Below are positions 14,616-16,966 of a stretch of DNA of 16,966 bases, piece by piece. The position numbers and the translations under genes are program-made. The first letter of the stretch is position 1, and the number at the start of each line of letters is the position of its first letter. A model generated the notes under the pieces. That model was not told the DNA's origin and did no database searches. It worked only from the letters and a program-made list of their open reading frames with translations. This stretch comes from Actinomycetes bacterium (GTDB taxonomy: Bacteria; Actinomycetota; Actinomycetes; Propionibacteriales; Propionibacteriaceae). The stretch covers positions 1-16,966 of the forward strand of contig JAEYUH010000111.1 in assembly GCA_023432725.1 (NCBI GenBank), in the 5' to 3' direction.

Positions 14616-16207
14616 GCACCCCCGACCTGCGCTCGGCGCTGGCCGCGCTGGACAAGGCCGCCCGCAAGGCCGGCATCGACCCGGGTGCCGCCGCCGATGA
14701 CGGACGGGTGCTGGCCGCTGCCGTGTCGGAGTCCAACCGCGGCGCGTACGTCGCGTGGTGCCAGGCCCTCGGCTTGCCGCCGGCCGCGGCCCCGTTCTAT
14801 GACGCCGCCTCCCGCGGCCGTCGCTACCGCGGTGCCCAGACCCCCACCGCCTCGCTGGCCGCAGCGACGGGGGGAAGGCATGCCAGGGCCTACCAGCAGG
14901 CGCTGGTCGAGGTCTGCACCGCCGCCGCCCTGCTCGGCGAACCGGGTCCTGCGGCGATGGGGGCCGCCCAGCTCGCGGGAGCCGCCCAGCTGGCGGGCGC
15001 CCGTCCCCCCGCCCAGCCGCCGATGGCAGCCCCGGTCGCCGGCCCCGCCTCGGACGCGGCCCAGCAGGACTTCGCCCGGCACGCCCCGACGATCCTCGCC
15101 GACGTGCTCTCCCGGCTGAGTGACTCCCAGCAACGGTTGCTCGAACTGAACCGGACCGACCCGCTGACCCCGGGCGCGATTCCTGGGCTGCCCGGCTCCC
15201 AGCCGGCCTTCCCCGTCCCCGGCCGCCCGGTGCCGCCGGGTGCGCCGTCCGACCCCGGCACGGCCGCAGGGCAGGAACCCAGCGCCGCCGCCGAACCGCC
15301 CGAACCCGCCGCCTCGCCCGAGACGCCCGACGAGCCGGAGAAGACCGTCGAGGAATGGCTCGCCGAGCTCGACGAGCTGGTGGGCCTGACCGGCGTGAAG
15401 GCGGAGATCCACCGCCAGACCGCGATCCTGCGGGTGGACGCGCTGCGCGCCAAGGCAGGTCTGCGCTCGCCCACCATCACCCGCCACCTGGTGTTCACCG
15501 GCAACCCCGGCACCGGCAAGACCACGGTGGCCCGGATGGTCGCCGGCATCTACAAGGCGATCGGGCTGCTCTCCAAGGGCCAGCTGGTGGAGGTGGATCG
15601 CTCCGAACTGGTCGCCGGCTACCTCGGCCAGACCGCCATCAAGACCGCGGAAGTGGTGGCCAAGGCCACCGGTGGCGTGCTGTTCATCGACGAGGCGTAC
15701 TCGCTCAACGGCGACCAGTACGGCGAGGAGGCGATCAACACCCTCGTCAAGGAGATGGAGGACAAGCGCGACGACCTGGTAGTCATCGTGGCCGGCTACA
15801 CAGGCCCGATGGTCGAGTTCATCTCGAACAACCCCGGGCTCGCGAGCCGGTTCCGCACCACTATCGAGTTCGCCGACTACACCGACGAGGAACTGGCCAG
15901 GATCTTCGCCCAGATGGCCACCAAGGCCGACTACGACCTGGGCGAGGGGTGCGCCGCGGAGTTCCGCCACCAGCTCTCCGGCCAGCTCCGGAACGAGACC
16001 TTCGGCAACGGACGCTGGGCGCGCAACCTGTTCGAGGCCGCGATCGGACGCCACGCCTGGCGGCTGCGCGAGGTCGACGAACCCACCCTCGAGGACCTGC
16101 GCACCCTGCTGCCCGAGGACATCGCCGCCGAGCCGGCGCCCCCCGTCGACTGGGAGCCGGTGCCTGACCCCGGCGACCCGGCCGTCCCCGAGACCCCCGC
16201 GCCATGA
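14612..16207 (+). CDS. CbbX/SpoVK/EccA-like AAA+ ATPase with unassigned N-terminal domain
   Basis: The protein has 531 residues. Residues 1-110 form a helical domain I cannot name. A long Pro/Ala-rich stretch follows (about 111-243), with AAQLAG repeated in tandem near 118-129. The AAA+ module occupies about 247-510: LVGLTGVKAEI lead-in, Walker A GNPGTGKT (297-304), pore-loop-like GYLGQT (336-341), Walker B VLFIDEAY (356-363), sensor-1 VIVAGYTGPM and the arginine finger Arg413 in PGLASRFR. This is the CbbX/SpoVK subgroup that includes type VII secretion EccA ATPases. No ESX genes are near, so a chaperone or remodelling role on another substrate is more likely. Start is GTG at 14612, overlapping the previous stop as GTGA. 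The stop overlaps the next ATG by four bases. Confidence 0.92.
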   Translation: MSTPDLRSALAALDKAARKAGIDPGAAADDGRVLAAAVSESNRGAYVAWCQALGLPPAAAPFYDAASRGRRYRGAQTPTASLAAATGGRHARAYQQALVEVCTAAALLGEPGPAAMGAAQLAGAAQLAGARPPAQPPMAAPVAGPASDAAQQDFARHAPTILADVLSRLSDSQQRLLELNRTDPLTPGAIPGLPGSQPAFPVPGRPVPPGAPSDPGTAAGQEPSAAAEPPEPAASPETPDEPEKTVEEWLAELDELVGLTGVKAEIHRQTAILRVDALRAKAGLRSPTITRHLVFTGNPGTGKTTVARMVAGIYKAIGLLSKGQLVEVDRSELVAGYLGQTAIKTAEVVAKATGGVLFIDEAYSLNGDQYGEEAINTLVKEMEDKRDDLVVIVAGYTGPMVEFISNNPGLASRFRTTIEFADYTDEELARIFAQMATKADYDLGEGCAAEFRHQLSGQLRNETFGNGRWARNLFEAAIGRHAWRLREVDEPTLEDLRTLLPEDIAAEPAPPVDWEPVPDPGDPAVPETPAP

Positions 16208-16966
16208 CCAGCCTGCCACCGGTGGCCACCGTCGGTGCGCCGGTGACCGCGCAGCCCCCGGCCGGGCAGCCCGGCCTGGCAGCGCGGGCCCGCGCGGTCG
16301 CCCTCCTTCCGGGACGGGGCGGCGCCACCACGCCGCGCCGGCTCGGGTTGGCCCGGCTGGCCCACCTCGTCCTGGCCCTCGTGCTGGGGGTCGGCTCGGT
16401 GGTCACCGCCGTCCAGCTCGACCAGCGCCAGGCCCAGTCCGAGGTGCACGCGGCCCAGTACGTGCGCACCGCCGAGCTCGAGACCAGGCTGCTCACCGCG
16501 CACGCCGCCGCCGCCAGGGCGAGCCTGTCGGGGGCCGCGGCGCAGCTCGACGAGTCCCGCGCAGCGCTCGATGCCGCGTCGACAGCACTGGTGGACGTGG
16601 CCGCCGCGCAGTCCGGCGACGCTCCCGCCCTGGCGGCGATCAGCCACCACCTGCTGCGCTACACGGCGGCGCTGGAACGCGCCCAGTTGCAGCGCGACAC
16701 CGACCAGGGCCGCAGCGCGCTGGCCGCGGCGGACGACCTGCTGCGCACCGACCTGCTGCCGGCCGTCCACCAGTTGCAGGAGTCGCACGGCGCCTCCTCC
16801 ACCCCCGGCGTCCCCTGGTGGATGTGGCTGCTGCCGGTCCTGGCCTGGGTCACCGTGGTGGCGATCGTCGGGGTGTCGTGGTACACCGCGCAGCTCAGTC
16901 ACCGGGTGGTCAACCTCGGCCTGGCGGTGGCCGCCGCTGCCACCATCGTGCTGGCCACCTCGGCGG
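16204..16966 (+). CDS. sensor-like multi-spanning membrane protein, 3' end outside window
   Basis: The frame opens at ATG 16204, overlapping the AAA+ stop as ATGA, and runs 254 codons to the window end without a stop. A Pro/Ala-rich cytoplasmic tail with basic residues (1-48) leads to membrane helix 1 (about 49-71). A largely helical, Ala-rich segment of about 130 residues (72-204) is probably extracytoplasmic. Helix 2 (205-228, starting PWWMWLLPV) and helix 3 (from 235) follow. A tail, one helix, an outside helical bundle and then more helices resembles signalling sensors. It also recalls GlnX of mycobacteria and corynebacteria, which works with GlnH and the kinase PknG, but I cannot confirm homology from this part. 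It is likely the membrane component of the telA operon. Confidence 0.85.
   Translation, partial: MTSLPPVATVGAPVTAQPPAGQPGLAARARAVALLPGRGGATTPRRLGLARLAHLVLALVLGVGSVVTAVQLDQRQAQSEVHAAQYVRTAELETRLLTAHAAAARASLSGAAAQLDESRAALDAASTALVDVAAAQSGDAPALAAISHHLLRYTAALERAQLQRDTDQGRSALAAADDLLRTDLLPAVHQLQESHGASSTPGVPWWMWLLPVLAWVTVVAIVGVSWYTAQLSHRVVNLGLAVAAAATIVLATSA

Noticed and set aside
14612..16207. Calling the AAA+ protein a type VII secretion EccA
   Set aside because: No EccB, EccC, EccD, EsxA/B or mycosin gene is visible and the N-terminal domain lacks an evident TPR pattern.
14462..16219. 585-codon antisense frame opposite the AAA+ ATPase
   Set aside because: It is Gly/Arg/Val-rich low-complexity sequence, typical of mirror frames in GC-rich DNA; the sense gene has clear AAA+ motifs.
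1..16966. CRISPR arrays, insertion sequences, attachment sites, tRNA or rRNA genes
   Set aside because: No regularly spaced repeats, transposase motifs, flanking inverted repeats or RNA-gene signatures were seen.

Overview
This is a strongly GC-rich window from the chromosome of an actinobacterium (Actinomycetota). The evidence is the codon bias, the AdnA-AdnB-NudC gene order known from mycobacteria, a Mycobacterium-LigD-like polymerase domain and an actinobacterial cold-shock protein. Propionibacteriales is a reasonable guess, but the sequence alone does not prove it. There are eleven protein-coding genes, two cut by the window edges. I see no tRNA, rRNA, insertion sequence, CRISPR array or phage gene.

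Layout. (1) Bases 1-3104, plus strand: the 3' end of recB and all of recD, joined by an ATGA overlap, from a RecBCD helicase-nuclease operon. (2) Bases 3106-11324, minus strand, convergent with recD with one base between the stops: adnA, adnB (4-base overlap), nudC (9-base gap) and a membrane-anchored zinc metallopeptidase (45-base gap). (3) Bases 11325-11519: a divergent control region with a possible DNA-damage (PafBC-type) promoter for adnA and competing GC-rich hairpins ahead of the cold-shock gene. (4) Bases 11520-12732, plus strand: a CspA-family protein, a strong intrinsic terminator, and a stand-alone LigD-type polymerase/primase domain with almost no room for its own promoter. (5) Bases 12815-16966, plus strand: a tightly packed operon of a TelA-family protein, an unrecognised 184-residue protein, a CbbX/SpoVK/EccA-like AAA+ ATPase and a multi-spanning membrane protein cut by the window end.

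How the genes fit together. The first 12.7 kb concentrates double-strand-break processing. It holds two different end-resecting machines (RecBCD and AdnAB) and an end-joining-type polymerase, with NudC as a nucleotide clean-up or RNA-decapping enzyme in the adnAB transcript. The last 4.2 kb is a different module. TelA, a small partner, an AAA+ remodeller and a sensor-like membrane protein are translationally coupled and look like a membrane-linked stress or signalling system. Its physiological role cannot be read from this window, and it is the best candidate here for under-described biology.
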